Numbered from the stretch's first letter, positions 15,766-23,721 are shown. The stretch: DNA of 34,803 nt from Hoskinsella mucinilytica (GCF_045223415.1 NZ_JBEQZJ010000040.1:1-34803); one strand, 5' to 3'. Translations and numbers: made by a program. The notes: generated by a model from the sequence alone, not told the origin.

Positions 15766-16155
15766 TTGAAAAAAATTATCACATCTGTTTTATGTTTAAC
15801 TTTATTATTTGGAGCAGGATCATCCATCCATGCTGAGGAAACAAATGATCCTTATTCAATAGAAACACGTGATGCAACTATGGATCATGCTGTAGTTAGA
15901 AGTCAAACCTTTCAAGATATTGGACCACATCAATTTGTGAAAACAATTACAAAAACCGAAACTACCATACTTGGAGCAGCCTCTCCTTGGGGAGGGAGTA
16001 TAACCTACAACATTTCTAAAGCTTATTCTTATCGCCAATATTCTACCAAATATAAGTATAAAACTATTGTTGATTACTATACAAGTAGTGGCCATTTAGC
16101 ATACTCTAGAACATATACAGGTACGGTATCCGGATATTATATTGAAATGATATAA
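15766..16155 (+). CDS. Small Sec-secreted protein, unknown function
   Basis: A 129-aa protein with a clear Sec signal peptide (KK, hydrophobic core TSVLCLTLLFGAG, cleavage near SSIHA at about residue 24), leaving roughly 105 residues. The mature part is rich in Tyr, Thr and Ser with beta-strand character toward the C-terminus (YSYRQYSTKYKYKTIVDYY). It has no cysteine after the signal and no double-glycine leader. The start is TTG 15766 behind a strong AAGGAGGAG. It lies between a divergent two-component system and a CPBP protease, an arrangement seen around bacteriocin-like or signalling peptides, but I do not recognise the family. Confidence 0.8.
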   Translation: MKKIITSVLCLTLLFGAGSSIHAEETNDPYSIETRDATMDHAVVRSQTFQDIGPHQFVKTITKTETTILGAASPWGGSITYNISKAYSYRQYSTKYKYKTIVDYYTSSGHLAYSRTYTGTVSGYYIEMI

Positions 16156-16160
16156 ATCAC

Positions 16161-16206
16161 AAAACATTGATGAGTGTCTAAATAGATTCCCATCAATGTT
16201 TTATCG
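16161..16206 (+). terminator. Intrinsic terminator between secreted-protein and CPBP genes
   Basis: AAAACATTGATG (16161-16172) pairs perfectly with CATCAATGTTTT (16191-16202). It follows the secreted-protein stop by six bases. Read-through would give lower CPBP than secreted-protein expression from one promoter. Confidence 0.75.
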
Positions 16207-16229
16207 TTTAAAGAAAGGAACATCATCTT

Positions 16230-16919
16230 ATGGAATCATCTAAATCTACAAGAAAACTTAACTGTTTCATCCTTTTAGCTTCCATTGGTGCAGTAATAGT
16301 TAACGGAGTATGTTCTTATACAAAGATCACTTCTTTTGTGCCACTTACCTTTATCTTATTGTTTATATTTCAAAAAAATAAGAAACAAGAACTTCTTCAA
16401 CTATTCTCAATGAAGAATTGGAAACGTCCATTTCTATATATAATTATCTGTATTTTATTTACATTTCTTTATATTTATCAAAACGCAAGTCAACTACCTC
16501 CTCTACTACTGATATCATTTATCTATTGGCTATTGATTCAAGCCTTTAATGAAGAATATGTGTTTCGCTATCTGTTTTTGACAAAGCTTCAAGGTTCAAC
16601 CAAAAGCAAAGTTATAATAAGCTCTGTTTTATTTACACTGGTTCATTATATCTTTCCAGAGGAACTAACATCCATATCTATTTTTTTCTGGACTACTATG
16701 CTTTTTCGTTTTATGATTGGATTGATTCTTTGTTATTTTTATCTTCATCATCACTTTATTTATGAAATTACTATAATGCATTGTTTATCAAATATTTTTA
16801 ATTTTTTTAATATTCATCGAATGTTTGACTATTTTATATTGCTTGTCTTTTTCATACTGTTTGAGAATAGAACATGGTTCTTTGATAGAATAAAAAAGAT
16901 CAAAAATATTGCATCATGA
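16230..16919 (+). CDS. CPBP-family intramembrane glutamic protease
   Basis: A 229-aa polytopic membrane protein of the CPBP/CAAX-protease (Abi) family. Motif 1 is NEEYVFRY with E108, E109 and R113; motif 2 is the FTLVH stretch; motif 3 is MHCLSN (HxxxN). About six to seven spans are visible. Firmicute members next to small secreted peptides often give self-immunity or process membrane proteins. It is 75 bases downstream of the secreted-protein gene on the same strand, behind a terminator, with its own AAAGGA ribosome site. It is unusually AT-rich and Phe-rich, with few family features outside the motifs. Confidence 0.85.
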   Translation: MESSKSTRKLNCFILLASIGAVIVNGVCSYTKITSFVPLTFILLFIFQKNKKQELLQLFSMKNWKRPFLYIIICILFTFLYIYQNASQLPPLLLISFIYWLLIQAFNEEYVFRYLFLTKLQGSTKSKVIISSVLFTLVHYIFPEELTSISIFFWTTMLFRFMIGLILCYFYLHHHFIYEITIMHCLSNIFNFFNIHRMFDYFILLVFFILFENRTWFFDRIKKIKNIAS

Positions 16920-16982
16920 TATCTTCTTATTTACATTTTCTTTCAATGGATGAAATTTTTTTCATATATTTGAGTTTTTTTC

Positions 16983-17011
16983 TTGTAATTTCGAAAAAAA
17001 TATCGTATGAT
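16983..17011 (+). promoter_or_regulatory. Promoter of the aro operon
   Basis: TTGTAA (16983-16988), 17-base spacer, TATGAT (17006-17011). Transcription would start near 17018, just ahead of the leader peptide's GGGAG ribosome site. The placement fits an attenuator-controlled operon. Confidence 0.75.
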
Positions 17012-17034
17012 ATAGGCACTTGGGAGTGATTACT

Positions 17035-17067
17035 ATGCATAACAAAGGATATTATTACTTTAGATAG
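17035..17067 (+). CDS. Aromatic leader peptide (MHNKGYYYFR) of the aro attenuator
   Basis: A 10-codon reading frame, ATG CAT AAC AAA GGA TAT TAT TAC TTT AGA TAG, carrying three tyrosine codons and one phenylalanine codon in a row. A GGGAG ribosome site stands at 17022-17026. Directly after the stop come a ten-pair stem, a possible antiterminator segment and an intrinsic terminator, then aroB. This is the classic layout of ribosome-mediated attenuation: scarcity of charged tRNA-Tyr or tRNA-Phe would stall the ribosome and prevent termination. The codon content matches the operon product (chorismate to tyrosine via tyrA). Translation is inferred, not shown. Confidence 0.8.
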   Translation: MHNKGYYYFR

Positions 17068-17069
17068 TT

Positions 17070-17116
17070 CGTTATAAAGCCATATGATATGCATGGTTCT
17101 TTTTTCCTTTATAGCG
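17070..17116 (+). promoter_or_regulatory. Aro attenuator pause stem and antiterminator segment
   Basis: CGTTATAAAG (17070-17079) pairs over ten positions (one G-U) with CTTTATAGCG (17107-17116). The enclosed segment 17093-17103 (ATGGTTCTTTT) can instead pair imperfectly with 17124-17135, the 5' arm of the terminator, as an antiterminator. A ribosome stalled on the Tyr/Phe codons would cover the first arm of the stem. Confidence 0.6.
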
Positions 17117-17123
17117 AGTACAC

Positions 17124-17156
17124 AAAAGCATCCGTCGATTGATTGATGCTTTTTTT
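17124..17156 (+). terminator. Aro operon attenuator terminator
   Basis: AAAAGCATC (17124-17132), 12-base loop, GATGCTTTT (17145-17153), continuing as T to 17156. It lies upstream of aroB (start 17184) and downstream of the leader peptide, so it can only act as a premature, regulated terminator for the aro genes. Confidence 0.85.
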
Positions 17157-17183
17157 ATTAAGAAACCAAAGGAGGATGTAGAA

Positions 17184-18188
17184 ATGATGATACATGTAGA
17201 TTTAAAAGAAAACGGATACGACATCGTATTAGAACATGGTGCCTTATCCAAGGTTAAGGATCTTGTAGACCTAAATCGTAAAATTATGGTCATTACTGAT
17301 GATGGGGTACCATTGGAATATGCTACCAGTGTTCTGGCACAATGCCAAGAAGGATATCTTCATGTCATTCCACAAGGGGAGGATTCTAAAAGTCTTTCCG
17401 TATTCAGTGAGATATGTGAGGAATTGATGCATCTACAGTTTTCAAGAAAGGATTGCATCATCGCCTTGGGTGGAGGTGTTGTCGGTGATTTGAGTGGCTT
17501 TGTTGCCGCAAGTTATATGAGAGGTATCGATTTTATACAGATCCCTACGACTACACTTTCACAAATTGACAGTAGCATAGGTGGAAAGGTTGCAATCAAT
17601 TTAGCGGAAGTAAAAAATATCGTCGGTACTTTCTATCAACCAAAGAAAGTCATCATTGATTCGGATACACTTAAGACCCTTCCAAAGCGTCATTATATCA
17701 ATGGATTGATCGAGGCTTTAAAGGCAGGTTTGATTTATGATGCTTCTTTATTTGAACTATTTGAAAAAGAAGATATCGATCAATATATAGACAGCGTGAT
17801 TGAAAAATCGCTTTATGTGAAAAAAGATGTAGTAGAAAAGGATGAAAAAGAACAAAACTTACGCAAGATATTAAACTTCGGACATACGATCGGTCATGCG
17901 ATTGAAAGCTATTATCACTTAAGTGATTATCTGCATGGAGAATGTGTCGCAATGGGTATGTTATATTTTATAGACGATGAAGAAGTCAAACAAAGAGTTT
18001 TGAATATTTATCGTAAGTTTGGCATTAAGGAAAGCGTCGCCTTCGATGTGGATAGCGTGTATGGTTTGTTGTGTAATGATAAAAAAGCAAGTCATGGAAA
18101 AGTCACTGTTGTGAAAGTGAAAGAAATAGGAAAAGCTGAATTAGAAGACATGAAGCTTGAGGATGTAAAAGCATTATTGAAAGGATAA
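17184..18188 (+). CDS. aroB: 3-dehydroquinate synthase AroB
   Basis: Second shikimate-pathway enzyme, converting DAHP to 3-dehydroquinate with NAD and a metal ion. The 334 aa carry ALGGGVVGDLSGFVAASYMRG, PTTTLSQIDSSIGGK and the metal-binding LNFGHTIGHAIE. The start is ATG 17184, eight bases after GGAGG (17171-17175); the frame is open upstream to 17139, but those codons fall in the attenuator terminator. It is the first gene of aroB-aroC-aroF-aroA-tyrA, with four bases to aroC. The length is at the lower end for the family. Confidence 0.97.
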   Translation: MMIHVDLKENGYDIVLEHGALSKVKDLVDLNRKIMVITDDGVPLEYATSVLAQCQEGYLHVIPQGEDSKSLSVFSEICEELMHLQFSRKDCIIALGGGVVGDLSGFVAASYMRGIDFIQIPTTTLSQIDSSIGGKVAINLAEVKNIVGTFYQPKKVIIDSDTLKTLPKRHYINGLIEALKAGLIYDASLFELFEKEDIDQYIDSVIEKSLYVKKDVVEKDEKEQNLRKILNFGHTIGHAIESYYHLSDYLHGECVAMGMLYFIDDEEVKQRVLNIYRKFGIKESVAFDVDSVYGLLCNDKKASHGKVTVVKVKEIGKAELEDMKLEDVKALLKG

Positions 18189-18192
18189 GGTT

Positions 18193-19296
18193 ATGAAAAA
18201 TAGTATTGGAAATCATTTAACTATTTCTCTATTTGGAGAAAGCCATGGCGAGGAAATCGGTGTTGTCATAGATGGATTAGCACCCGGTATCCATTTAGAT
18301 ATGGATTTCATTCAAGGGATGATGGAGAAAAGAAAAGCGAAGGGAAGAATCAGTACCCAACGTAAAGAAGCGGATGAACTTCATATCGTAAGTGGCTTCT
18401 TTCAAGGTTATACCACAGGTACACCATTAACGATTCTAATTCATAATACAAACACACAAAGTAAGGATTATGAAAAAACAAAAAACAGATTACGTCCCTC
18501 TCATGCGGATTACACCGCTGATGTGAAATATCTTGGTTATCAAGACTATCGTGGTGGTGGTCATTTCAGTGGTCGTTTAACTGCTCCACTTGTTGCGGCA
18601 GGAGCAATCGCAATGCAGATCTTAAATGAAAAAGGGATACAGATTGCGACACATATTCAAAAATGTAATCGTATCGAAGAAGCTCGATTTTCTAATGATG
18701 AAGATACGCTTCTAAAAGAAATCGCTATGGTCAATGAGCGTGCATTTCCGATCATAAACGAAGAAAAAGGAAAGGAAATGATTGCGTTAATCGAAGAAGC
18801 CGCCAATGATGGAGATAGTGTTGGAGGTATTTTGGAAAGTGTCATTATCAACATGCCGGCAGGTATCGGAGAACCAATGTTTGATTCCATAGAAAGTAGA
18901 TTATCTCATCTATTGTTCGCTGTTCCGGCAATCAAAGGAGTAGAATTTGGATTAGGCTTTGGTTTCAGTGACTTGTATGGTAGTGAAGCAAATGATGCGA
19001 TCTATTATGATGGATCTGTCAAAACAAAAACCAATCATAATGGAGGTATCAATGGTGGCATCAGCAATGCAATGCCGATCACGATCAGAACGGTCGTAAA
19101 ACCTACGCCATCAATTTATAAACAACAAGATACGATAGATAAAGAAACTCATGAAGCTGTGAAGCTAAACATTGAGGGTAGACATGATCCAGCGATCATT
19201 CATCGTGCTCGAGTTGTTGTGGATAGTGTATTAGCACTTGGTATTTTAGATCTTATGATGGAAAGAGAAGCAACTCTTTCTATGCGTCAAAAATAA
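18193..19296 (+). CDS. aroC: Chorismate synthase AroC
   Basis: Last shikimate step: 5-enolpyruvylshikimate 3-phosphate to chorismate, needing reduced FMN. The 367 aa show the family signatures FGESHG near the N-terminus, RPSHADYT and GGGHFSGRLTAPL. The length matches the family. The start ATG 18193 is four bases after the aroB stop, with a weak AAGG ribosome site, so translational coupling is likely. This step normally stands late in the pathway, but gene order follows operon convenience here. Confidence 0.97.
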   Translation: MKNSIGNHLTISLFGESHGEEIGVVIDGLAPGIHLDMDFIQGMMEKRKAKGRISTQRKEADELHIVSGFFQGYTTGTPLTILIHNTNTQSKDYEKTKNRLRPSHADYTADVKYLGYQDYRGGGHFSGRLTAPLVAAGAIAMQILNEKGIQIATHIQKCNRIEEARFSNDEDTLLKEIAMVNERAFPIINEEKGKEMIALIEEAANDGDSVGGILESVIINMPAGIGEPMFDSIESRLSHLLFAVPAIKGVEFGLGFGFSDLYGSEANDAIYYDGSVKTKTNHNGGINGGISNAMPITIRTVVKPTPSIYKQQDTIDKETHEAVKLNIEGRHDPAIIHRARVVVDSVLALGILDLMMEREATLSMRQK

Positions 19297-19320
19297 ATAT
19301 AAAGAAAAGGAGAACATCGT

Positions 19321-20337
19321 ATGATTATCACAATGAAGAAAGATGCAACAAAACAAGATATTGAAAATGTCATGAAGACATTAAAAGACCGTGGATTAAA
19401 AATTCATGAAAGTATTGGAGAAAACTACAATGTATTTGGTGTCGTTGGAGATACTTCTCAAATCGATCCGAAACGAATTGAGGCAAATCCTCATGTAGAA
19501 AGCGTTGTTCGTGTTTCCAGTCCATATAAAAAGGCAAGTAGGATGTTTCATCCCGAGGATACTGTCGTAGATGTCAACGGTATTAAAATCGGCGGACGTG
19601 AAAAATTGGTTGTCATTGGAGGACCTTGTTCCGTAGAGGGAAAAGATATGATCTGTCGTCTTGCACAAGAAGTAAAAGATGCCGGTGCTGTCATGCTTCG
19701 TGGCGGTGCTTATAAGCCTAGAACAAGTCCTTATGCATTTCAAGGTATGGGAACAGAAGGTATTCTGGCAATGGCAGAAGCCAGAGAAAAAACCGGTCTT
19801 CCTATTGTTACCGAGTTGATGAGCGCAGATAAATTGGATGAATTCGTGAAATACGTAGATGTCATTCAAATCGGTGCTAGAAATATGCAAAATTTTGATT
19901 TATTAAAAGCTGTAGGTAAAACGCAAAAACCGGTTCTATTAAAACGAGGACTGGCAAATACCATTGAAGAATGGATCATGAGTGCAGAATACATCATGTC
20001 CGAGGGTAATCCGAATGTCATGTTGTGTGAGCGTGGTATCCGTACCTTTGAACCATACACAAGAAATACTTTGGATCTAAGTGTTGTACCTATCATTAAA
20101 AAGAAAACACACTTGCCGATCATCATTGATCCAAGCCATGCGACCGGAGACTGGGAATTGGTAGAAAGTGCATCCTTAGCAGCAATCGCAGCAGGTGCTG
20201 ATGGATTGATCATTGAGGTACATGATTGTCCGGAATGTGCATGGAGTGATGGTGCACAATCATTGAAACCCGAAAAGTTCAAGGAAGTCATTCGTAAAGG
20301 AAAGAAAATCGCCGAGGTGATCGGGAGGGATATGTAA
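19321..20337 (+). CDS. aroF: 3-deoxy-7-phosphoheptulonate (DAHP) synthase AroF
   Basis: First shikimate enzyme: phosphoenolpyruvate plus erythrose 4-phosphate gives DAHP. The 338 aa comprise an N-terminal ferredoxin-like regulatory domain (residues 1-70; MIITMKKDATKQDIENV) as in the Thermotoga type, which usually gives Tyr/Phe feedback control, and the catalytic barrel with GGPCSVEG, MLRGGAYKPRTSPYAFQG and DPSHATG. The enzyme is type I-beta. An AAGGAG ribosome site precedes the ATG, and the gene overlaps aroA by one base (TAATG). Erythrose 4-phosphate comes from transketolase, two partial genes of which lie at the window edges. Confidence 0.97.
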   Translation: MIITMKKDATKQDIENVMKTLKDRGLKIHESIGENYNVFGVVGDTSQIDPKRIEANPHVESVVRVSSPYKKASRMFHPEDTVVDVNGIKIGGREKLVVIGGPCSVEGKDMICRLAQEVKDAGAVMLRGGAYKPRTSPYAFQGMGTEGILAMAEAREKTGLPIVTELMSADKLDEFVKYVDVIQIGARNMQNFDLLKAVGKTQKPVLLKRGLANTIEEWIMSAEYIMSEGNPNVMLCERGIRTFEPYTRNTLDLSVVPIIKKKTHLPIIIDPSHATGDWELVESASLAAIAAGADGLIIEVHDCPECAWSDGAQSLKPEKFKEVIRKGKKIAEVIGRDM

Positions 20338-21599
20338 TGAAGGCTAAGATCACACCTTCTAAAGTTTCCGGCTGTGTTACCATACCGCCAAGTAAAAGCA
20401 TGGCTCACAGAGCTATCATAAGTGCCTCTCTTGCGAAAGGAACCAGTATCATCGATAATGTAGATTACTCAAAGGACATTTTAGCAACCATCGAAGGTAT
20501 GCAATGTCTTGGCGCAAAGATCACAAAAGAGGAACATCGAGTGATCATCAAGGGTATTCAGGAATTTCATTCTCATGAGAAAGAAGTTTTCTGTAATGAA
20601 TCCGGCTCAACCTTACGCTTTTTCATCCCTATCTTTTCCTTATGTAACCAGCCCTTGACCTTCACCGGCGCCGGAAGATTGATGCAACGTCCGCAAAAAG
20701 TTTATCAAGACATATTCCATGAACAAGGATTGCCTTTTATACAAGATGAACAAGGAATTCATATCGAACAGTCTTTAAAATCTGGAGATTATACCATACA
20801 AGGTAATATTTCATCCCAATTCATCAGTGGTCTGTTGTTCACCTTACCTTTATTACCACAAGATAGCAGAATTCACATCATAGAGCCTTTTGAATCACGT
20901 TCTTATGTTGATTTAACATTAGAAATGCTTGCATATTTTGGCGTAAAGGTTTCCTATGAGGATGATACGACCTTGTATATTGCGGGAAATCAAAGCTATC
21001 AAGCAAAAGATTATCGTATTGAAGGCGATTTTTCTCAACTTGCTTTCTTTGCGGTTCTTGCGGCATTAAATCATGATCTGAATATTCTTGGCTTACGCCA
21101 CGAATCACGTCAGGGAGATAAAGCCATCTTACAAATTTTAAGAGATTTCGGCGCAACCATTGAAGAAATAGAAGATGGGTATCATATCGCAAAAAGCGAG
21201 CTACATGGATGTGATATCGATCTTGCGAATTGTCCTGATTTAGGACCGATCTTAACTGTATTGGCAATGTACGCAAAAGGAAATACAACGATTCATAACG
21301 CTGAGCGATTACGCATCAAAGAAAGTGATCGCATTCAGGCAATGGAAGACGAGTTACACAAATTCGGTGTGGATATCAGCTCTACAGAAGGAGAAATCTT
21401 TATCACCGGAAAAAATCAATATGCATGTATGGATGAGTTATCAGGTCATAATGATCACCGTATCGTCATGGCTCTAACGGTCGCATTATTATGTAGTACA
21501 ACAGGTGGTTCGATCGAAGAAGCGCAAGCCATTCATAAGAGCTATCCTTCCTTCTTCGAAGATATCAAAAAGCTCCATGGAAAGGTGGAAATACAATGA
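20337..21599 (+). CDS. aroA: 3-phosphoshikimate 1-carboxyvinyltransferase (EPSP synthase) AroA
   Basis: Transfers the enolpyruvyl group from phosphoenolpyruvate to shikimate 3-phosphate. The 420 aa have the family marks PPSKSMAHRAIISASLAKG near the N-terminus, NESGSTLRFFIP near residue 86 and RIKESDRIQAME. ATG 20337 overlaps the aroF stop by one base, and its own stop overlaps the tyrA start (ATGA). The presence of aroA but not aroD, aroE or aroK in this operon means the middle steps are encoded elsewhere. Confidence 0.97.
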   Translation: MKAKITPSKVSGCVTIPPSKSMAHRAIISASLAKGTSIIDNVDYSKDILATIEGMQCLGAKITKEEHRVIIKGIQEFHSHEKEVFCNESGSTLRFFIPIFSLCNQPLTFTGAGRLMQRPQKVYQDIFHEQGLPFIQDEQGIHIEQSLKSGDYTIQGNISSQFISGLLFTLPLLPQDSRIHIIEPFESRSYVDLTLEMLAYFGVKVSYEDDTTLYIAGNQSYQAKDYRIEGDFSQLAFFAVLAALNHDLNILGLRHESRQGDKAILQILRDFGATIEEIEDGYHIAKSELHGCDIDLANCPDLGPILTVLAMYAKGNTTIHNAERLRIKESDRIQAMEDELHKFGVDISSTEGEIFITGKNQYACMDELSGHNDHRIVMALTVALLCSTTGGSIEEAQAIHKSYPSFFEDIKKLHGKVEIQ

Positions 21600-22444
21600 T
21601 TTCAAAAGATACAAAGTTTCTGATCGTTGGATTGGGATTGATTGGTGGAAGCTATGCAATGGGATTGAAAAAAAACGGTTATCATGTAGATGCCATAGAA
21701 ATCAATCAATTAAGCATTGATTATGCATTGAAACATGATATCATCGATCGAGGTTCTACCTTTGATATCGAGTTGATCCAAGAAGCTGATATCATCATTA
21801 TAGGACTGTATCCGAATATGAGTGTAGATTGGATCGCCACATACCAAAAATATTTCAAACCAGGTGCCCTGATCACTGATGTTGCAAGTGTGAAAACCGG
21901 TGTTGTAAAACCAATTCAAACGATGATACGAGATGATGTCGAATATTGTAGTTCTCATCCTATGGCAGGTAAAGAAGTCAGCGGTGTAAAATTCGCAGAT
22001 GATGCCATTTTCCATGTCGCAAATTTCATCATTCTCCCAACAGAGAAAAACACAAAAGAAGCAATCGATACCTTACGGCAATTTGCTTCTATCTTAGGCT
22101 TTAGTAATATCTCAGAGTTAAGTGTTGAACAACATGATGAAATGATTGGTTTTGTATCACATCTAACGCATGCTATCGCCGTATCGTTGATGAATACAAA
22201 TGATAATACTCATTTGGTAGAATATACAGGAGATTCCTTTCGTGATCTGACTCGTATCGCAAAAATCAATGAAAACCTTTGGAGCGAGGTATTCTTCCTT
22301 AACAAAGAAAACCTGATTCGAGAAATCGATGCCTTCACAAAAGAGGTAGATAACCTAAAATCTAAATTATTAAACAATGATGTAGAGGGATTAAAGGAAT
22401 TATTTATTCAATCTACCGCAAGAAGAAAACTATTTGATAAGTAA
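21596..22444 (+). CDS. tyrA: Prephenate dehydrogenase TyrA
   Basis: NAD(P)-dependent oxidative decarboxylation of prephenate to 4-hydroxyphenylpyruvate, the tyrosine branch. The 282 aa start with a Rossmann motif VGLGLIGGSYAMGL and carry CSSHPMAGKEVSG and an EQHDEMIGFVSHLTH helix with the catalytic-region histidine. No chorismate mutase or ACT domain is fused. The start overlaps aroA by four bases (ATGA). It is the last gene of the operon, before a very strong terminator. Its product fits the tyrosine codons in the leader peptide. Confidence 0.96.
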   Translation: MISKDTKFLIVGLGLIGGSYAMGLKKNGYHVDAIEINQLSIDYALKHDIIDRGSTFDIELIQEADIIIIGLYPNMSVDWIATYQKYFKPGALITDVASVKTGVVKPIQTMIRDDVEYCSSHPMAGKEVSGVKFADDAIFHVANFIILPTEKNTKEAIDTLRQFASILGFSNISELSVEQHDEMIGFVSHLTHAIAVSLMNTNDNTHLVEYTGDSFRDLTRIAKINENLWSEVFFLNKENLIREIDAFTKEVDNLKSKLLNNDVEGLKELFIQSTARRKLFDK

Positions 22445-22494
22445 AAGCAACAAACTTCATCCCTTGATATCACGATGAAGTTTGTTGCTTTTTT
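22443..22494. terminator. Strong intrinsic terminator after tyrA, bidirectional
   Basis: A 19-pair perfect stem (22443-22461 with 22474-22492) with a 12-base loop and flanking A and T tracts. It ends the aro operon and, on the other strand, the VanZ-like gene. The second copy of this region at 23461-23499 has lost it. Confidence 0.95.
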
Positions 22495-22518
22495 ATCTAA
22501 GAAAGAACTTCAGAAAAA

Positions 22519-23091
22519 TCATCTTACTTTATTTGAGTTAAACCATCGTAACACCACAACACCGATGGCAATTCCAATAAAATAGAAAAGAATATCACAG
22601 ATATCAAATATCCCTCTATGAAATATAACCTGTAATATTTCTATCACAAAAGAAAGTATGACACAGATCAACACATTAATCTTTACCTTTGCAACGAAAA
22701 AGCTATGAATAGTTATCAGTGGAATAAAAATACCTACATTAAATATAACAATCACAATATCATGCCAATTATTGAATTGATTAATGATATCTAAAGGATT
22801 TAAATTAACAATAGCTTCATTCTGATAAGGACGTGCAAACATGCAACATAAGAATAAAAGATAATATATGATAGTAATCATATATTTATCGGTTTTTTCT
22901 AACTTATCAAAAAAGAAAACTAAGATTTCATACCACAAGAATAATTGAATAAACAAACTTATTATATATCCTTTAAAACCAAAATAATTGATATAATCCA
23001 ATAAATGCATAGTTACTAAATAATTAAACCCTATTGTAAGTGGTATGCTTATAACAAATAAGCATACCTTTTTCAATCTTCTATTTGACAT
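22519..23091 (-). CDS. VanZ-like membrane protein
   Basis: A 190-aa protein with about four to five membrane spans, of the VanZ-like family (polar helices and a conserved EILQV segment near the fourth span, followed by a FDICDILFYFIGIAIG motif). VanZ of enterococci raises teicoplanin tolerance, but most members are of unknown function, and there are no other van genes here. The start overlaps the secreted-protein gene by 11 bases, so the two are translationally coupled. A partial second copy lies at 23497-23609. Confidence 0.85.
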   Translation of the reverse strand: MSNRRLKKVCLFVISIPLTIGFNYLVTMHLLDYINYFGFKGYIISLFIQLFLWYEILVFFFDKLEKTDKYMITIIYYLLFLCCMFARPYQNEAIVNLNPLDIINQFNNWHDIVIVIFNVGIFIPLITIHSFFVAKVKINVLICVILSFVIEILQVIFHRGIFDICDILFYFIGIAIGVVVLRWFNSNKVR

Positions 23092-23416
23092 AACCAGTCA
23101 TATCCATAGGATTATAGTATGTAGATGTATCACCATATGCATCAGCAAAATACATATCATACTGTGATCCTTTACCAGTTGAATAATACCATGTCTGCTC
23201 CCCTAAACCATATTGATGCACGACATTAACATTATAAGCATTATAGATGTTGTTATAGATAGTTGCAGTTTGTCCTTGTCCATAAAAACTTTGTAAGCTT
23301 GCTTTTCCTACACTACCGGTTCCACTCCATGTCATAAGCTCTGAAGCAGCTGAAATTGATGTCATACTAGCACAAATAACACATAAGAATAATAAAACTT
23401 TTAACTTTTTTAACAT
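23081..23416 (-). CDS. Small Sec-secreted Tyr/Gly-rich protein, unknown function
   Basis: A 111-aa protein with a Sec signal peptide (KKLKVLLFLCVICASMTS, cleavage near SISA at about residue 23). The mature ~87 residues are rich in Tyr, Gly, Asn and Ser with no cysteine (TATIYNNIYNAYNVNVVHQYG). The ATG at 23416 follows GGAGGG. It overlaps the VanZ-like gene. Its size, secretion and pairing with a membrane protein recall bacteriocin-immunity pairs, but I do not recognise the family. The C-terminal tail (NPMDMTGYVK) has a diverged partner in the scar upstream (PMKIIDHVK at 23606-23632). Confidence 0.78.
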   Translation of the reverse strand: MLKKLKVLLFLCVICASMTSISAASELMTWSGTGSVGKASLQSFYGQGQTATIYNNIYNAYNVNVVHQYGLGEQTWYYSTGKGSQYDMYFADAYGDTSTYYNPMDMTGYVK

Positions 23417-23460
23417 ATTATTACCCTCCAGTCACAAATATTTTAACATATTTTTTAAAA

Positions 23461-23494
23461 TCTACCGCAATAAGAGAATTATTTGATGAGTAAA
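23461..23494 (+). pseudogene. Duplicated 3' tail of tyrA
   Basis: TCTACCGCAATAAGAG... repeats the last codons of tyrA (22411-22444): STAIRELFDE then stop, against STARRKLFDK then stop. It shows that a unit beginning in the tyrA tail was tandemly duplicated. It has no start and is not a gene. Confidence 0.85.
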
Positions 23495-23496
23495 AA

Positions 23497-23609
23497 TCAC
23501 CTTACTTTATTTGAGTTAAACCATCGTAACACCACAACACCGATAGCAATTCCAATAAAATAGGAATATCATAGATAGCAACACGTTTTTTCAATCTTCT
23601 ACTTAACAT
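23497..23609 (-). pseudogene. Decayed second copy of the VanZ-like gene
   Basis: Keeps a start region (MLSRRLKKR, against MSNRRLKKV), then jumps by an internal deletion of about 460 bases to the 3' end, where some 60 bases match the intact gene almost exactly (through the LRWFNSNKVR codons). A four-base loss inside the homologous stretch shifts the frame. Upstream, 23606-23632 still encodes a tail resembling that of the secreted protein. Confidence 0.85.
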
Positions 23610-23721
23610 GATCAATTATTTTCATGGGATATCATTCCCCTCACAATAGCAAGTTCATAATATTTTATAGTAAAACAGACTTTCAGTATAGACTTTGTCA
23701 AATCATACAAGACAAAATCGA

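Larger units (their letters stand above)
22411..23640. repeat. Tandem duplication of tyrA tail/VanZ/secreted-protein unit, second copy decayed
   Basis: The unit beginning in the tyrA tail (22411) is repeated from 23461, about 1,050 bases later, keeping the order tyrA tail, VanZ 3' end, VanZ 5' end, secreted-protein tail. The second copy is cut to about 180 bases by deletions, including loss of the terminator. Confidence 0.85.

Noticed and set aside
16983..17183. T-box riboswitch upstream of aroB
   Set aside because: The T-box core (TGGNACCGCG-like) and specifier stem are absent; the leader peptide plus terminator explain the region better.
22519..23091. Glycopeptide resistance locus because of the VanZ-like protein
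   Set aside because: No vanHAX or vanRS genes are present, and VanZ-like proteins are common in Firmicutes without resistance.
23461..23640. Insertion sequence or mobile-element remnant near the scar
   Set aside because: The repeated DNA matches the neighbouring tyrA/VanZ unit itself, with no transposase or terminal repeats; tandem duplication explains it.
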